From positions 123,714 through 187,713 of the forward strand of contig MNCI01004342.1 in NCBI GenBank assembly GCA_015680685.1: a stretch of DNA of 64,000 bases, in the 5' to 3' direction. The position numbers and the translations under genes were made by a program. Of this stretch, positions 48,614 to 60,899 are shown one piece after another. Below the pieces are notes generated by a model. The model had not been told where the DNA came from, did not search any database, and saw only the letters and a list, made by a program, of their open reading frames with translations. Position 1 is the stretch's first letter; the number at the start of each line of letters is the position of its first letter. The stretch is from Gnetum montanum. Its lineage: Eukaryota > Streptophyta > Gnetopsida > Gnetales > Gnetaceae.

Positions 48614-49026
48614 CTATCATCCTCTAAGGCTGTGCACTACTAGCCTTAGATAAAGAAAAAACAAAATAGAACAAAATAGGGACAAATAGAGGTAATTGAA
48701 TTTCACATTTTTATTCAAGTAATAATGGCCTTTAAATAGGCAAATACATCAATAGAAAATAGCAACTAAATTCTAATATGAAGCAACTTCTATAATGGTC
48801 GACCCTTTAACTTCTATAATGGTTAACCCTTCAAATTCTATAATGATCAACTTTCAACTTCTATAACGACTAACACTTCAACTTCTATAACAATTGACCC
48901 TTCAACTTTTGTAATGACTGACCATTCAACTTCTAAAGAACAAAAATAGAAACCGAATCCTTAAGGATATTTCCTCAAGACTAGGATAAATAAAAAAGCA
49001 TGTTTAACTATTAAAAACATTTAATA
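48614..49026 (-). repeat. 5' LTR of copia element C
   Basis: On minus it begins at about 49026 (TATTAAATG, compare TGTTAAATG in the other LTR) and ends next to the primer-binding site at 48613. It carries six units of the 24-bp minisatellite (about 48783-48935), against seven in the 3' LTR. Confidence 0.75.
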
Positions 49027-49029
49027 GTT

Positions 49030-49833
49030 AGTATCAATTCATTTTGTGAGGTTTTTATGCTTTGTGTGATAGATCCAAATAAGAAAATTTCTCTCAATTG
49101 GCCACACCATTTCTAGATAATCATCGATGTTGCTAAAGGTCTTCTAAATTTGCTCAAAGACTCTAACTTTAAAATCATTCACATGGATATTAGGGTAGAA
49201 AATATTTTATTGGATGATAAATTTGACCCTAAAATTGTAGATTTTGATTTAGCAAAGCTATTTCCTGAAGATGTAATGAAAATTGTAACTAAAGTTGTTG
49301 GAACCCTATAAGAGTTTGGTACTACAATGAAACTATGTAAATTTTAAGTTACTAATTATTGCTTCTAAATTTCTAAATCTATTTTTGTTAGTGGATACAT
49401 TGCTCCCAAGTATGCAATGAAAGGTCAATTATCAACTAAAACACGTGTACAGCTTTGGTGTTGTTATCTTGGAAGTTATCAATGGAAGAAAGAATGGAGA
49501 CATTGACAATGGCCACGACATCTTAACAAAGGTAAAATTTTCTACTTTTATATATCACTATTTCTACAAATAGTTTCATTAATAATTTTCTTTGTTTTCT
49601 AGATATGGGATGTATTTCAACAAGGAAATGTGAAGGTCATTAGTGATGAAAGTATAACATCGAACATTTTAGATGAAGAACAAGTAATGAGGTGCATTCA
49701 TGTGGGACTTTTATGCACACAAATAAATTCATCATTGATACGACCAATGTCTAGAGTCTTATCAATGCTTGCAAATGTCTTCAATAACTTAGATAGCCTA
49801 GAAGTACCTATATTTTTAAGTTTTAACATGTGA
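49030..49833 (+). pseudogene. Receptor-like kinase pseudogene, kinase C-terminal exons
   Basis: Three exons: 49030-49304, 49392-49531 and 49603-49833, separated by introns of 87 and 71 bp ending in TTAG and CTAG. Strings: IDPNKKISLNWP, AKGLLNLLKDSNFKIIHMDI, ENILLDDKFDPKIVDFDLAK, GYIAPKYAMKGQLSTKT, SFGVVILEVINGRKNGDID, then DEEQVMRCIHVGLLCTQIN and a stop at 49831. These match plant cysteine-rich receptor-like kinases. The catalytic HRD is HMD and the Mg-binding DFG is DFD, and the first exon has an in-frame stop, so activity is lost. The kinase N-lobe (Gly loop, Lys) is missing, having lain where copia element C inserted or been deleted. Confidence 0.9.
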
Positions 49834-50430
49834 TAATGGGAATCAAACAAGTTTGCCTCTTCCTAGATAATGTACTTTGTTAAAAGCTATGCTCTACAAA
49901 AAATAATGTCTGTTTTTGCATTCCTAAATCCTAATTACAAGGTATTTTAAATTTTTTTCTTACATATATCCTCTTTTTTATGTAGATATGAAATCATCCT
50001 AACATTTTTTAAAAAATGAAAATGAATTCCAATGTCGTTCAAGATTGCACTTGCTTCTTGTCCCAGATTAAAACTCATGTTACTATTAGATTAACAAATA
50101 TTCAAAGTCGACAATGTTCTTTTGATATATTTCTTCATGTCAAAATTGTTTTTGATTCAATGGAATAACATTTTAGTTGCCATATGTTAGAATTAATTTA
50201 ACTACTTCTAGTGCAACCTTGAAAGTGTTTAACATTAATTATTTTGGTAGCATCATCTTTATTTTTATGCATAATGTTACAAGTGACTTCTGATGTTTGC
50301 ATAAATAAAAAAGTGATAAGAGTTGAACTACCCCTTGAGTTATTATACACAATAAAATAATGACAATTTGGACTATAAAATTAGGCTAATAGCTTCAATT
50401 TAGTCACAAAGGAGTATGATTGTAACAATG
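49834..50430. other. Unassigned sequence downstream of kinase pseudogene
   Basis: A+T-rich, with no coding frame or repeat recognised. It may include the former 3' flank of the kinase gene. Confidence 0.45.
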
Positions 50431-50981
50431 TTGTCCCTAACACATTTTTTGGTACCCCAAGAGTCCCTCAAAGCAAATTCAGAACTGGGACGAAACTTAA
50501 GAGGAATACGCCTTAGCAATCAACAATCTTGAAACACATGACAACAAACAATCTATTAGTGTTAGGATGTGCCCTAGGAACTATTTCAAATACTACAAAT
50601 GCATTAATACTATAAAATCTAGATAACACTCCTTGCTCCACTTGCATGCACACCATAGGGACTACTAGTTGAAACCTCTAGATTCATCATTGTGTGCTAG
50701 TAGTTGGTGTCCTACTCCAATGAGTGCATGTATAATCCCATAGCACATCCCATGACACACCTAGTTTACACCCCAATGTAGAGCTAAACTATACAACCCT
50801 CCCAAGAAAGGTCTTGTTGAGTGGAGTAATGAGGAAGGTTGTTGCCTCCTCTTACTAATGCATGGAATTGCAATGTTAGTATGGTTCCAAAGACAGAAGG
50901 AGTTGAAGACTCCTTGCACCCCCACTACTCACGCATCTTGGGGAAGGTGGTAGGCCACCATCAACCTTACTACCTCTCTCA
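50431..50981 (-). repeat. 3' LTR of chromovirus-type element F (approximate left end)
   Basis: The inner end is set by the polypurine tract at 50985-50998. The LTR then begins TGAGAGAGGTAG on minus. The outer end near 50431 is a guess from a TG start and a composition change. The segment is richer in G+C than its neighbours. Confidence 0.55.
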
Positions 50982-50984
50982 TAA

Positions 50985-50998
50985 TCCTCCCCCTACTT
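50985..50998 (-). other. Polypurine tract of element F
   Basis: On minus, AAGTAGGGGGAGGA sits immediately before the LTR start TGAGAG, the classic gypsy second-strand primer. Confidence 0.8.
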
Positions 50999-51649
50999 AA
51001 AATGAGTGATGACCTCAGAGCATAGCTTGGGTAACCCATGAGGTAGCTACACCAAACTGAAGGAGGATTCCATCAATTCTAAGAAAGTAAGCTCATGTTA
51101 TTTAGAGTCTAGTCCAAAAGGATCTTAGGTTGTAGAAGGTCCAACTACTAGGGTCTGAGACCTTAAAGCTTAATGTTGAACTTGATCATCTTCCTAAGAT
51201 TTGGACTCATTATAGCATTGAACACTCAAGTCAAGAACAATACCATTTAAGACTTGGTATTTCCATCCTTCCATACCTTGCCTAAGATGCAACACTATAG
51301 AAGGGCTCCTAGTGGCCTATTGTAGTGACATGATAGAATGCACCGACCTAAAGGATGTATGAGTCCAAGAAATCCCTTGACTCACTTGTACCCAAAGAGT
51401 TAGGGGTCTCAAGATCAACATAGTCTCCTTTTCTATATGAAAATTAAGCTCCATTACCTATAGAGTTCTTTGAAAAACTCCAAGCATCCTCTTTCTAGAG
51501 GTGGGCTCTCATAGAAACTCAACCTTGGAACTTGTGAGGCACCACATGCCCCACCTCTTCTAGTCTATCTGGTTCTCATCTTTCTAGAAGTTTTTTTGTA
51601 GGAGGATTCTCTATTCATCATCTAAGTAGCTAAGGTGGGAGGTCAATTG

Positions 51650-54560
51650 CTTACTCCTGATAGAAGTCTAAGCTTAAGTTTTCTTGGGACCTCAAATTTT
51701 CTAGTGATTTCCAACTATCATTTGAGTCCAAACAATGTTTCCAATGGCTGAGAAATTCTACTTTCATATTAGGATCATGATAAGTGGGTTGGAAGTTTTG
51801 GATGTAGTCTAACTTCTTTTCTTGTATAGATTATATACAAGATCATTCTTGGATTGAGAGACTTCTTTTAGGATAAGAAAACCCATTAGCCAGTGACTTT
51901 AGCATATTGACATGAAAAACTAGCTAGACTCTGTCCATATTAATGGCTAGCTGAAGCTTATACATCACAAGGTTAATTTTATTGATGATCCAAAAGGGAC
52001 CATCATGCCACCTCATCAATTTGGATGTAGTTACATGTTTTAGATTAAACTAGTAAGGGTCTAATTTTAAGAGAACCCAATCTTCCACCTTGAATTCATG
52101 ATGTTGGCATTTTCTGGTTTGCATACTTTTTCATACATTGAATCACCCTCTCTAAAAAATCCTTTGTAGTTTCAACATTTTTGAACCACACCTTTAAGAA
52201 CTCATTTGCTGAGGGATGTTATCCTTGTAAAGAGGAAGAGACCATATGTGGGGTAATGGGTTGCCTTCCCATTACCAATTCTACAGGAGAAAACCTAGTA
52301 GTTGAAGACTTCTAGATGTTGTAACTTAGCTAGGAAATCCTTAACAACATAGGCTAGTTCTTCTAATCACTATGGACATAATGTTGAAGGTACTTCTCAA
52401 GTACATGATTCATCCATTCTATTTGTTTGTCTATTTGTGGATGAAAACTTGTTGATAATTTAAAGGTGGTTCCCATCATGCCAAACAAGTCCCACTAGAA
52501 GGCACTTGTAAATTGAGGGTTACAATTTGATACTATCCTCATAGGTAGCCTTAAATATTATACCATCCTATCAAAGTAATATGTTACAGTGTCTTCAGTT
52601 GGACATTGAGATTGAAAGGGAATAAATATGGAAAAATTAAAAATTTTGTCCACCAACATAATGTTGCTACTTAGGCCTTGCATAAGTCCACCAAGAATGA
52701 TGGGATTTCTAAAGGAGAAGAAGTCCACCAAGACACTCTATAGAACCTTTATCCTACTGACACACTAGACATTTTTAAATATAGGTAATTGCATCTTGAT
52801 ACATCTTTGACAAGAAGAAGGTTCTCTCAATTAGTGCTAGAGTTCTTTGCTACCTAGGGTGCCCAACCCATTGTGTATCATGATACTCTTAAATAATCTC
52901 CTTACAAAGGTCATCCTAGTCTGAGACACAGATCTAGTTGTTCTAGAACCAAAGTAGTCCATCCCTCATTTTGAAATGTGGTGCTCACCTAGCTTCTATC
53001 AATTTCATGAGGTCAATGACCTAAGGATCCCTTTTCAAACCATCTTAGATTTGTGCTAACAACACTTCATCATACTAGACATGTAAGGTTTGTGGTCTTG
53101 TAATAAAGAAGAGCTGAGAGGTGGGTTGAGGATGGTGACTCAATGCATCTGCCATCATGTTGTCATTTTTAGGACAGTAGGTTAGCTACAAATCAAACTT
53201 AGATAGCATGGTCAACCATTCTACCTATTTGGGCCTCAACTTAGTTTGATTTAGCAAATAACTAATGTCCAAACTATTGGTCTTTACATGGACATGATTT
53301 TCCAACAAGTAGTGCATCTACAATCTTAAGAAAATGATAATGGAAAAAATTTCTTTCTCATGGATAGGCCATCTCTACTTTACTTGATTCAACTTTTGAG
53401 ACTCATAAGTAACAAGATGACCCTCGTGTAGTAACATGTCACTGATAGCATCCTTACCAACATTAGTATGGACCTCAAAGGATCTTGAAAAATTTAGCAA
53501 AGCCAATACAAGACGAGAGTTTAAGGCCTATTTAATTTTGTTAAAGGCATGCTGATAGTTTAAATCTCATTATCATGGGACTTCTTTCTTTTGCAGATTT
53601 GTAAGGAGAGTAGCAACACAAGAGAAAATTTTTATAAATCAATGATAAAAGCTAGCTAACCGCATAAACTACCAAACCTCATGAATGTCAATAGGAGTAG
53701 GTCATTGGTGTACAACCTTTACTTTTTTTTGGATTTTTCTTAACCTATCCATACCCCACAAGTTGTCCTAGAAATTTTAGCTTTGTACAACAAAATTCAC
53801 ACTTCTCTTTCTTAATGTATAGCAGATTTGCCTGTAGTTTCTCAAGGACTAGCTATAGGTAGAGAGTATGCTCCTCCATGGTCTGGTTGTATACCAAGAT
53901 ATCATCGAGATAGAAGACTACAAATTTGTCAAGAAATGGTTGGAATATCTCATTCATTAGGGTATAGAAAATAGTTAGTGCATTACATAGCCTAAAGAAC
54001 ATCACAATCCATTCATATGATCCATATCCTGTCACATGAAATTTTCTCCTCATCACTCTCTACAATGTAGACCTAATAATACCCTTGGCAAAGGCCTATA
54101 TGGGTAAAATAATGTGCCCCTTTCAACTGATCAAAAAAGTCAGAGATGAGTGGCACTGGATACTTGTTCTTAATGGTATGTTTATTCAGTAGCTTGTAGT
54201 CATAATAGAGATGCAATTTCCCATTTTCATTGGTAAAAAATAGCACTGGTGCACCATAAGAAGATTTTGAGGGATGAATGTACTCTGACATTAGACTATT
54301 GAGTTGTTTCTTCAACTCTTTCAATTCTAGCCCTATTAATAGATATAGTCTTTGAATAAGCAGGTTAGTACCTAGTAGTAATTCTATTTTATGTTATACT
54401 ATCCTTCAAGGTAGCAGACTTCTAGGTAGCTCTTATGGCATCACATCTTGAAAAAAATTTAACACCTGAGCTATCTATAGATCAATGCATGTTTGAAACC
54501 CATTATCCTCAAAAGGATCCCTAGTTTGCATTGCTAGTAGAAATTTCATGTGGGATCCTA
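51650..54560 (-). mobile_element. Chromovirus-type gypsy pol of element F (RT, RNase H, integrase, chromodomain)
   Basis: The minus-strand order is as follows. RT: PSKSSYGAPVLFFTNENGKL (about 54260), LNKHTIKNKYPVPLI, GYGSYEWIVMFFRLCNALT, FVVFYLDDILVYN with intact YLDD at about 53910. RNase H: LLHEGHLVTYESQKL and PIHEKEIFSI, about 53450-53300. Integrase: zinc-finger region with QYHDTQW-like and RTFFLSKM strings, about 52900-52750, and a frame-broken core. The basic C-terminal part contains VEDWVLLKLDPY and LMRWHDGPFWI (about 52090-51990). Finally MKVEFLSHWKHCLDSNDSWK (about 51760) corresponds to a chromodomain (VLVHW..L....SWE). A chromodomain directs insertion to heterochromatin. All parts are broken by stops. 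Confidence 0.85.
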
Positions 54561-55596
54561 AACTAGATGTTTCATCACCATATGAGAAACAATTTGGGGA
54601 CTAGATCCCTCATCCTTCCTAATCTATGCCTCATGGATCTGAATTATGCAAGGTGAGCTCTCATGTGAAATGAAAATTATATCCAAATGTGGAGTAGTAA
54701 AAACTTTGGCCTTGCACAAGAATTCTTACCCTAATATCACATTGAAGGAATCCATATCTAGAATTCAAAAATTAAGAGCTCCCTATCATGAGCCCACTTG
54801 AACTAGAACACTACAGCAAACACCAGTGCATTGAAGGTGTCAGAACTTTATAATTTTGCAAAAAGCTTAGACTAGTTCCATTTGTAGATATAAGTCCCTT
54901 ACCATGGATGGTATCATGTTATTATGGCTAGCACCATTATCAACTAGGACACTTATCTATCTCAAGCTCATAGGGATTGGGGCTAACTGGACTTGATGTA
55001 AATTATGAAGATTAACATTTTTGGAGTTTTTGGCTCCTAACCTCTATGTAACCATATCAAAGAAATTCATCATAAAAACTAATGGTTACTATTTCCTTGA
55101 AGTGCTTGCATCTCTAATCTAAAGGCATGGGTCTAGATAGTACTTGAGAGACATCAACTACTTCCCTAGAGCCTATCGCTACATGTTCTTAGTCCTACCT
55201 GATCTTAAAGAATAATTTCTTACTAGGTAATTATTGTAGCATAAGAAGCATTTAATTGGTTCTTTAAAGGACCCTTCAGAGAATTATTTCTTCTTAGCCC
55301 TAGGTTTCCATTTACTCCCTATATCTGTACACTTCTGTTGGATGCCTTAATTTCTTGGAGGACCACCCATAGGATGACTACCTTGTTGAATTGATTTAAA
55401 AGTGCTTCCACCTTTGATGGAACCTACACATATTTTTTGTGAGTGGGAGGGTATGCCATGATTTTCCTTTCCTAATTTACCCTTATCTAGCTTTGTTTCC
55501 TTGAAATCAAGGAAGGTATCAGCAACAACAATAACCTTAGTGATGTGTCAATGCCTTGTTGAGGCAGTTCCATTTACACCTAGGATTGCAACTTAT
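54561..55596 (-). pseudogene. Protease and gag end of element F
   Basis: The protease active site reads VLVDNGASHN at about 54940 (canonical VLVDSGASHNF), so the catalytic Asp is kept. Upstream, a degenerate zinc knuckle CFLCYNNYLVRNY lies near 55230. The canonical His and final Cys (CFLCG..H....C) are both Tyr, changes explainable by C-to-T and G-to-A. The gag frame cannot be followed beyond 55596, where the LTR of element E starts, so E apparently inserted in or replaced the rest of F. Confidence 0.65.
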
Positions 55597-57177
55597 TGCG
55601 ACTGAAAACCTTAGTCACTAGAAAAACCAAGGATCCTTAGTGTAGTAGTTCCCAAACCCTAAATTCCCAGGGTCTTCATGAGAGAAATGGGATTTAAGGT
55701 GTCTTGGTTGGTCTAGTAGATCAACTAGGGACTTATGAAATGAAAAACGTGGGAATATAAATAGATCAGAATAATGCATAGAAAATAAATTTATTTTTGA
55801 ACACAAAACTTAAAAATTAAAATTTTATTGAGAAAGAATAAAAAATAAGTTAGAGAAATGTGTACAAATTATGCCTAGACAAGTAGAAAGGGGTTTCACT
55901 TATGCAAGAGTTCAAAGCCCATTGAAGCGAATGTGATCTACTCCATGATTCTAGTGCTAAGCCACTCTTAATGTTATTGAACCTTTCCTCACTGCTACAA
56001 CCTTAGATTTGCAATTTGGGTTACCGTTGGGGGTGAGAAAAGTGAAAAACTTGGATGCTAGAATGCTCCACACTAGGGTTTAGAAATCCTAGAAGTGCAT
56101 TATTGATGCCCAAAATCCACAAATCTCAAGGCTATAATGCTTCCACACTAGGGTTCAAGAGAATCCAAGTATGGAAATTTGTAAGAGCTCTTGAGTGCCT
56201 AAGAATGTCTCAAATGTGCAATTATGAAAAATGTCATGTGTATTCCAAAAATTGCTTGATAAATGCTAAACTTGCTCAAAATTTCAAAACCTTGAGAAAA
56301 ATTGCTAGACCATGTAAATGGTGTTTGAGTTTGGTTTTTATAGGTTCTTTGGATCATAAATGAGGATGCAAAATGGCTATTATTTGGTTGAAAAATGGTT
56401 ATAAAATGGCTGAAACTTGGCTGCCAAATTTAGGTGAGATGGATGCCCAAATTTGGGGGGTTACTATACATAGTAAGTGCTTCCTCCCATGGCCATTCCA
56501 TTTACTATAAATAGTAACTAGGGCATACCTTCTATGCTAGAGATGAATCTTCTATGTTAAGCTCTCCACCATGCTTGCTGAAGTGGTTGGTCAACATTGA
56601 AGTGCATGCTAAACATGAATTTTGGCTTTTGTGACCTCCATGTTGGGGGATTGAATTTTTCACACTATGGATGAAGATCCCACACTAGGGGAAAACTTCC
56701 ATGTAAAGGGAAAAAAGTTTCCAGGCTATGTGTGTGGTCTCCATGTTGAGGAGTAAAAGTTTCCAAAACCCCCTTCCATGCTAAGGGTAGGTGAGATCTA
56801 TCCCTTGCATGTGTTTCTAGAGTAGAAAAATGTATTACCCCCCCTCCCCCCCCCATAAAAACCTATCAAATTTCCTTTTTTAGCATTTGAAAAGGTAGTT
56901 TGACCTCCCCAAGCCCAAATATAGATACTAGGTGACTTTTTCCACCTGGGGAATGAGGCTTTGATTACTTGTGAAGCATTTGTTAATCTCAAAAGCATAA
57001 AGTATGTGAAATTTCCCATGGTGGGTTACAAGTTTCACATTTACAATGAAGTTTTGCCTCAAGTTTCATGGGGTGAGAGCTAAATGATAAAGATTAACTA
57101 TAATATGTAAATTTTTGTGGTGTTTCAATGGTTCCTCTTTGTTGATGCCTAGAGGACTGATCTAAGAGGCATCGACA
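55597..57177 (-). repeat. 3' LTR of Tat-like element E
   Basis: About 1.58 kb, in direct repeat with 62002-63720. Both begin TGCGA(C/T)TGAAAA(C/T)C on plus and end near GAGGCAT(C/T)GA. On minus each contains a TATAAAA box (56335-56342 here). The overall match is good but interrupted. It includes a C-rich tract at 56836-56860 and only one or two units of the 20-bp repeat that is amplified in the other LTR. Confidence 0.85.
56335..56342 (-). promoter_or_regulatory. TATA box of element E LTR
   Basis: Minus-strand TATAAAAA, preceded by CCAAAGAACC. The same box (62755-62761, preceded by CCAAAGATCC) is kept in the other LTR, giving the element's orientation. Confidence 0.6.
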
Positions 57178-57249
57178 AAGAATATAAAACACCACTACAT
57201 ATTATAATGCTACAATGCATATAGGTTATATGAGAATAAGGCTATCTAG

Positions 57250-57360
57250 GTAACCAAGGTTGCTAGTATAAGGTTGTGGTGGGCCATGGTACTAGTTTAA
57301 GGCCCTGGCAGGTTGTGTTGCCAATTTAAGGTCATAGTAGACCATTGAATGCAAGCTCAC
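57250..57360 (-). repeat. Minisatellite in the 3' untranslated region of element E
   Basis: About three units related by reverse complement to those at 18837-19030 of element D (GGGCCATGGTACTAGTTTAAGG and CATAGTAGACCAT-type strings). It lies between the integrase end (about 57370) and the LTR (57177). Confidence 0.65.
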
Positions 57361-57369
57361 TTATTGAAA

Positions 57370-58480
57370 ATTGTTGGTTACATGTAGTATGGCTTTAGAT
57401 AGGAATGATTGACTGGATTGACTAGCTCATTCCCATCCATGTCAGCTATTCTGAATGCTCCATTTCCATAGGCTTTGGTAACAAGGAAGGATCCTTCCTA
57501 GTTATTTGAGAATTTGTTCACATTCTCACGAATAGCCTTGAGGACTAGGTTCCCCTCCTTGGTCTTACACATGGTCAAGTCATGGTGATGCTACTACTTT
57601 TGCCTCTCTTGATAGTGCTCGATGTGGGAAAGTGCTTGCATATGTTTCTCCTCCACCAAATTCAGGGCTACGATCTGCAACTCCTTATTTTGCTCATCAT
57701 TGATGAAGTCGATCAAGGCTACTTGGAGTGATGGCACCTACAATTTAATAGGTAAAATAGCTTTAGAACCATAAATAAGGTTATAAAGGGTCATGTCGAT
57801 TGCCATGTGATAGGTTGTTCTGTATGCCTATAGTGTATGGAAAAACTACTCATGCCACTTCTGCTTGCTATTGTTGAGCATCTTCTTAAGCAAGTTGATG
57901 ATGGCCTTGTTTCTTGCTTCTACTTGTCCATTGGCGTGAGGGGAGTAAGGTGACGAGAAAGAATGCTTAATGCCTAAGTTGTAATAGAAATCCTTGGTTT
58001 CTTGGATACTAAATTAAGGTCCATTGTCCATAACTATGATCATGGGTATGCCAAAATGAGTTATAATGTTATCTAGGATAAATTTGCAAACTTTTTTAGA
58101 TGTGGTCTTCCCTAGGGAAATAGCCTCAACCCACTTGGTAAAGTATCCAGTTGCGGTGATGATGAAGCAATGTCCTATGTAAGACTTAAGTGTTATAGAT
58201 CCAATGATATCCAATCCCCATCATTGAAATAGCTATGTTATTTAGGCTGTATGTAACTTAGTTGGTGGTACATGTATCAAGTTGCTATATTATGGGCATG
58301 TGTCACATCACTTAACCTTTTGCAGATAGTCATTTTCCATATGAGGCTAATAGTAGCCTAACTGTCTAATCATAGCAACCATGGCTTTAGGTCGTATATA
58401 TCCTCCACAAACACCCTTGTGAACTTCCTTTAGGATTGTTCTGGCTTTAGTTTTACCTAAGCACTTTAGGATTATGCGAT
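57370..58480 (-). pseudogene. Integrase of element E
   Basis: Strings on minus: HKGVCGGYIRPKAMVAMIRQ and CDTC (zinc finger, about 58420-58290), MDIIGSI, GYFTKWVEAISLGKTTSKKV (58150), MDNGP (58020), SPYSPHANGQVEARNKAIIN (about 57920), then PSLQVALIDFINDEQ. The C-terminal FSNNXEGSFLVTKAYGNGAF and PVNHSYLKPYY follow (about 57500-57380), matching the conserved Tat integrase end. The catalytic Glu (GQVEA) is kept, unlike elements A and B. Stops show it is inactive. Confidence 0.9.
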
Positions 58481-58699
58481 CATAGGATCATTGACATAAT
58501 GTGTTATCTCCTACGATAACATACTACTTCGATTGCTTGTGTATGGCATCTTTTTAAGTAGTAATCCAGCGTTGTGAGGATTCATCATGCATAAGGTAAA
58601 ATTTGATATTTTCAAAAAACTCCTTTAGAGGAGCATTATGAATGATGGAAACAATGGTATCATTAGTATTCTATGTAATGGTAGTAGGATAGTTCACAA

Positions 58700-59110
58700 T
58701 TAAGGTGAGCAACTTTCTAAACACATCTGGCATCACACTAAGGGCTGATGTTGCAGTTGCATTAGATATGGTATTTTTGTTTCTAGGTATGTGTTGAACA
58801 TCAATGTCTATGAATTGTTGTAATAACTACTTCCCTAGATCATAGTAAGGCTATAAGTGCTTAGCTTTGCATGCGTAGACTTCGATTACTTAGTTAATTG
58901 TGAGTTGTAAATCACCTTTGATGGATAGGTGTCTAATTCCTAGGCCACGAGCTACCATTATCCATCTAATCAAACCATCATATTTTGCTATTTTGTTGGT
59001 ACATGGGAACCCAAAATGATAGGAAAAGGATTGGATCTCACTATATGGGAATGTTATGATGGCAATAGCACTAGTCCCATGGGCGGTTGAAGCTTTGTCG
59101 AAGTTCATGA
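58700..59110 (-). pseudogene. Second (archaeal-type) RNase H of element E
   Basis: The frame reads MNFDKASTAHGTSAIAIITF, then FGFPCTNKIAKYDGLI, ARGLGIRHLSIKGDLQLTIN. It matches the plant RNase HI-like domain F.F..TNN.AEYEAL...L..A..LGI..L.V.GDSQL. The first and third acidic residues (FDKAS, GDLQ) remain, but the catalytic Glu of AEYE is Lys (AKYD). This extra domain sits between RNase H and integrase in Tat-lineage elements and is thought to help remove RNA during reverse transcription. Confidence 0.8.
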
Positions 59111-59199
59111 CTACCTCATAACCCTAAGACACTTGACTAACTGTGTTAATATGTTCATCAAGTAACTCAAGGTCTATGGTTGTTAGTCATCAATAGGTA

Positions 59200-60440
59200 A
59201 AACCATGAGTTATACGACTATAGCTTGACCTTTTGTTAAGGATTGAGAGACGTAATGGAGGTCAAACTCCACAATTATGGCTTTCCATCAGGCTATATGG
59301 CTACTTTCATAGATGTTAGTCATTATGGCTCTAAGTATGTTGTCCTTTCAAATGACGTTGACTTGGCTTTTGAAGAGGTAGTGTCTCCATTTCTTTAAAG
59401 AGAAAACTAGTGCTAGACAATACTTCTCCACTTTAGTGTATTGGGTCTCGTGGGCAACTAACATGTGGCCAAGGTAGTATATAGGAATTTCTACTCCATC
59501 ATCACATTTCTAATAGAGTAGAGAGGCAATGGATGCATTAGAGATGGTAAATAAATGTAAAATAGTTTACCCTCTTGTAGAAGATAGATTTTCAGTAGTT
59601 ATATCAATTCTTGCTTAAGTTTTTCAAAGGCTTCTTGGCATTGAGCTATCCACTCATAGTGAACTCCTTTCTTAAGTGTTGCATGGGCTGTAACTTGTTC
59701 GTAAGCCTAGAAATAAACCTACATATAGATTGTAATCTACCTTCTAATCCCTGAAGCTCTTTAAGGTTGGTAGGTACTACTAATTTGGATATGGCCTTAA
59801 CCTTATCAGGATCTACCCATATCCCTACTTTAGAGACTATAAAGCCAAGCATCTTATTGGTCTTAATACTAAAGACACATTTCCTAGGATTGAGCCTAAG
59901 CTCGTATTTAAGGCATCATTTAAGCACAAGATCTAGGTCATTAGCATGGTCATCGACTATCTCAAACTTCATGACTATGCCATCTATGTAATTGTTAAGA
60001 AAACCTAACATGTAATCAGTGAAGATATAGGTCATGGCTCTTTGGTATGTCACTCCAGCATTCTTAAGGCCAAAGGACATCATTGTACAAAGAAAAGTAT
60101 CCCATGGGGTCATAAAAGTCATGCTAAGTTGGTGCTCTAGGTTGATCCTAATTTGGTTATATTCCGAGAATCCATCCATAAATAACCATAAGGCATGTCT
60201 AGCTATAGTATTGATAAGTTGATTAATACTAGGTAAAGGAAAGTCATCCTTGATAGTCACTTTATTTAGGTCTCAAAAATCAATGTAAATATAGATACTC
60301 CCATTTTTCTTAGGGACTACCATTATGTTGGATACCCATTTTGTGTAGTCAACAACCCTAATGAAACTTGCATGGTAGAGCTTTGAGATTTCATCGCAAA
60401 CTACCAAGGCCAAATTAGGTCTAATCTTGCACACTTTTTT
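59200..60440 (-). pseudogene. Reverse transcriptase and first RNase H of element E
   Basis: RT strings: VSNIMVVPKKNGSIYIYIDF (about 60310), IKDDFPLPSINQLINTIARH (60255), FMDGFSEYNQIRINLEHQ, MSFGLKNAGVTYQRAM (60080), and the catalytic motif as YIDG (about 59980) where YVDD is usual, so one Asp is lost. Then KCVFSIKTNKMLGFIVSKVG and GLEGRLQSICRFISRLTNKL (59740), the Tat/Athila connection region. Traces of the retroviral-type RNase H (IYYLGHMLVAHETQYTKVEK) lie at about 59490-59400. It would copy element RNA into DNA. Confidence 0.9.
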
Positions 60441-60899
60441 CTTAATTGATCTAATGTTAGGGTTCAGTATGATGTTGTGCTAGACTAGACATGGGTCTAG
60501 GCTTGACATTTCTTCATATGACCTGGCAAATACCTTAATGTTACTTTGTAAGGTCTTGGTGATGTCTTGAGCACATTGAAACTCTAATGAGGAACTTAGT
60601 TTAAGGATTTTCTCCTTACCATTGTGTGTTGTGATAGGAACCTTAATTAGAGAGTCTTTGGTTATTTATCTTGTTTCTAAGTCAAAGGTTTTGACTAGGT
60701 TTTCAAGCCATTCTAGAGGTTTCTCTATTGAGGCTATGTGGTCTACAAGACTCTTAGGCTCAAGATCTAGGTAATCAAGGTTAATACACTATTTAATATC
60801 ACCATAAGGTCCATGTAGACACAAAGGCAAACTTATTTACTCCTAGGTACTGATATTTTGATCTTGCATATTAACCAAAAGAATATTAATGGGAACCTG

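Larger units (their letters stand above)
44067..49026 (-). mobile_element. Copia element C, minus strand, both LTRs
   Basis: A Ty1/copia element with the order (minus) LTR, PBS, gag, protease, integrase, RT-RNase H, polypurine tract, LTR. The primer-binding site is the reverse complement of 48592-48613 (TGGCATTGAAGCTTGGTTCAAG-like, compare TGGTATCAGAGC). The polypurine tract is ATGGGAGGA at 44415-44423. The LTRs share sequence throughout but differ at about one base in seven to ten by eye. The left one lacks roughly 85 bp present on the inner side of the right one. It interrupts a receptor-like kinase gene. No clean target-site duplication was found. Confidence 0.85.

Noticed and set aside
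56836-56860. C-rich tract as a polypurine tract of element E
   Set aside because: It lies inside the LTR, not at its inner edge, and the partner LTR lacks an equivalent at the boundary.
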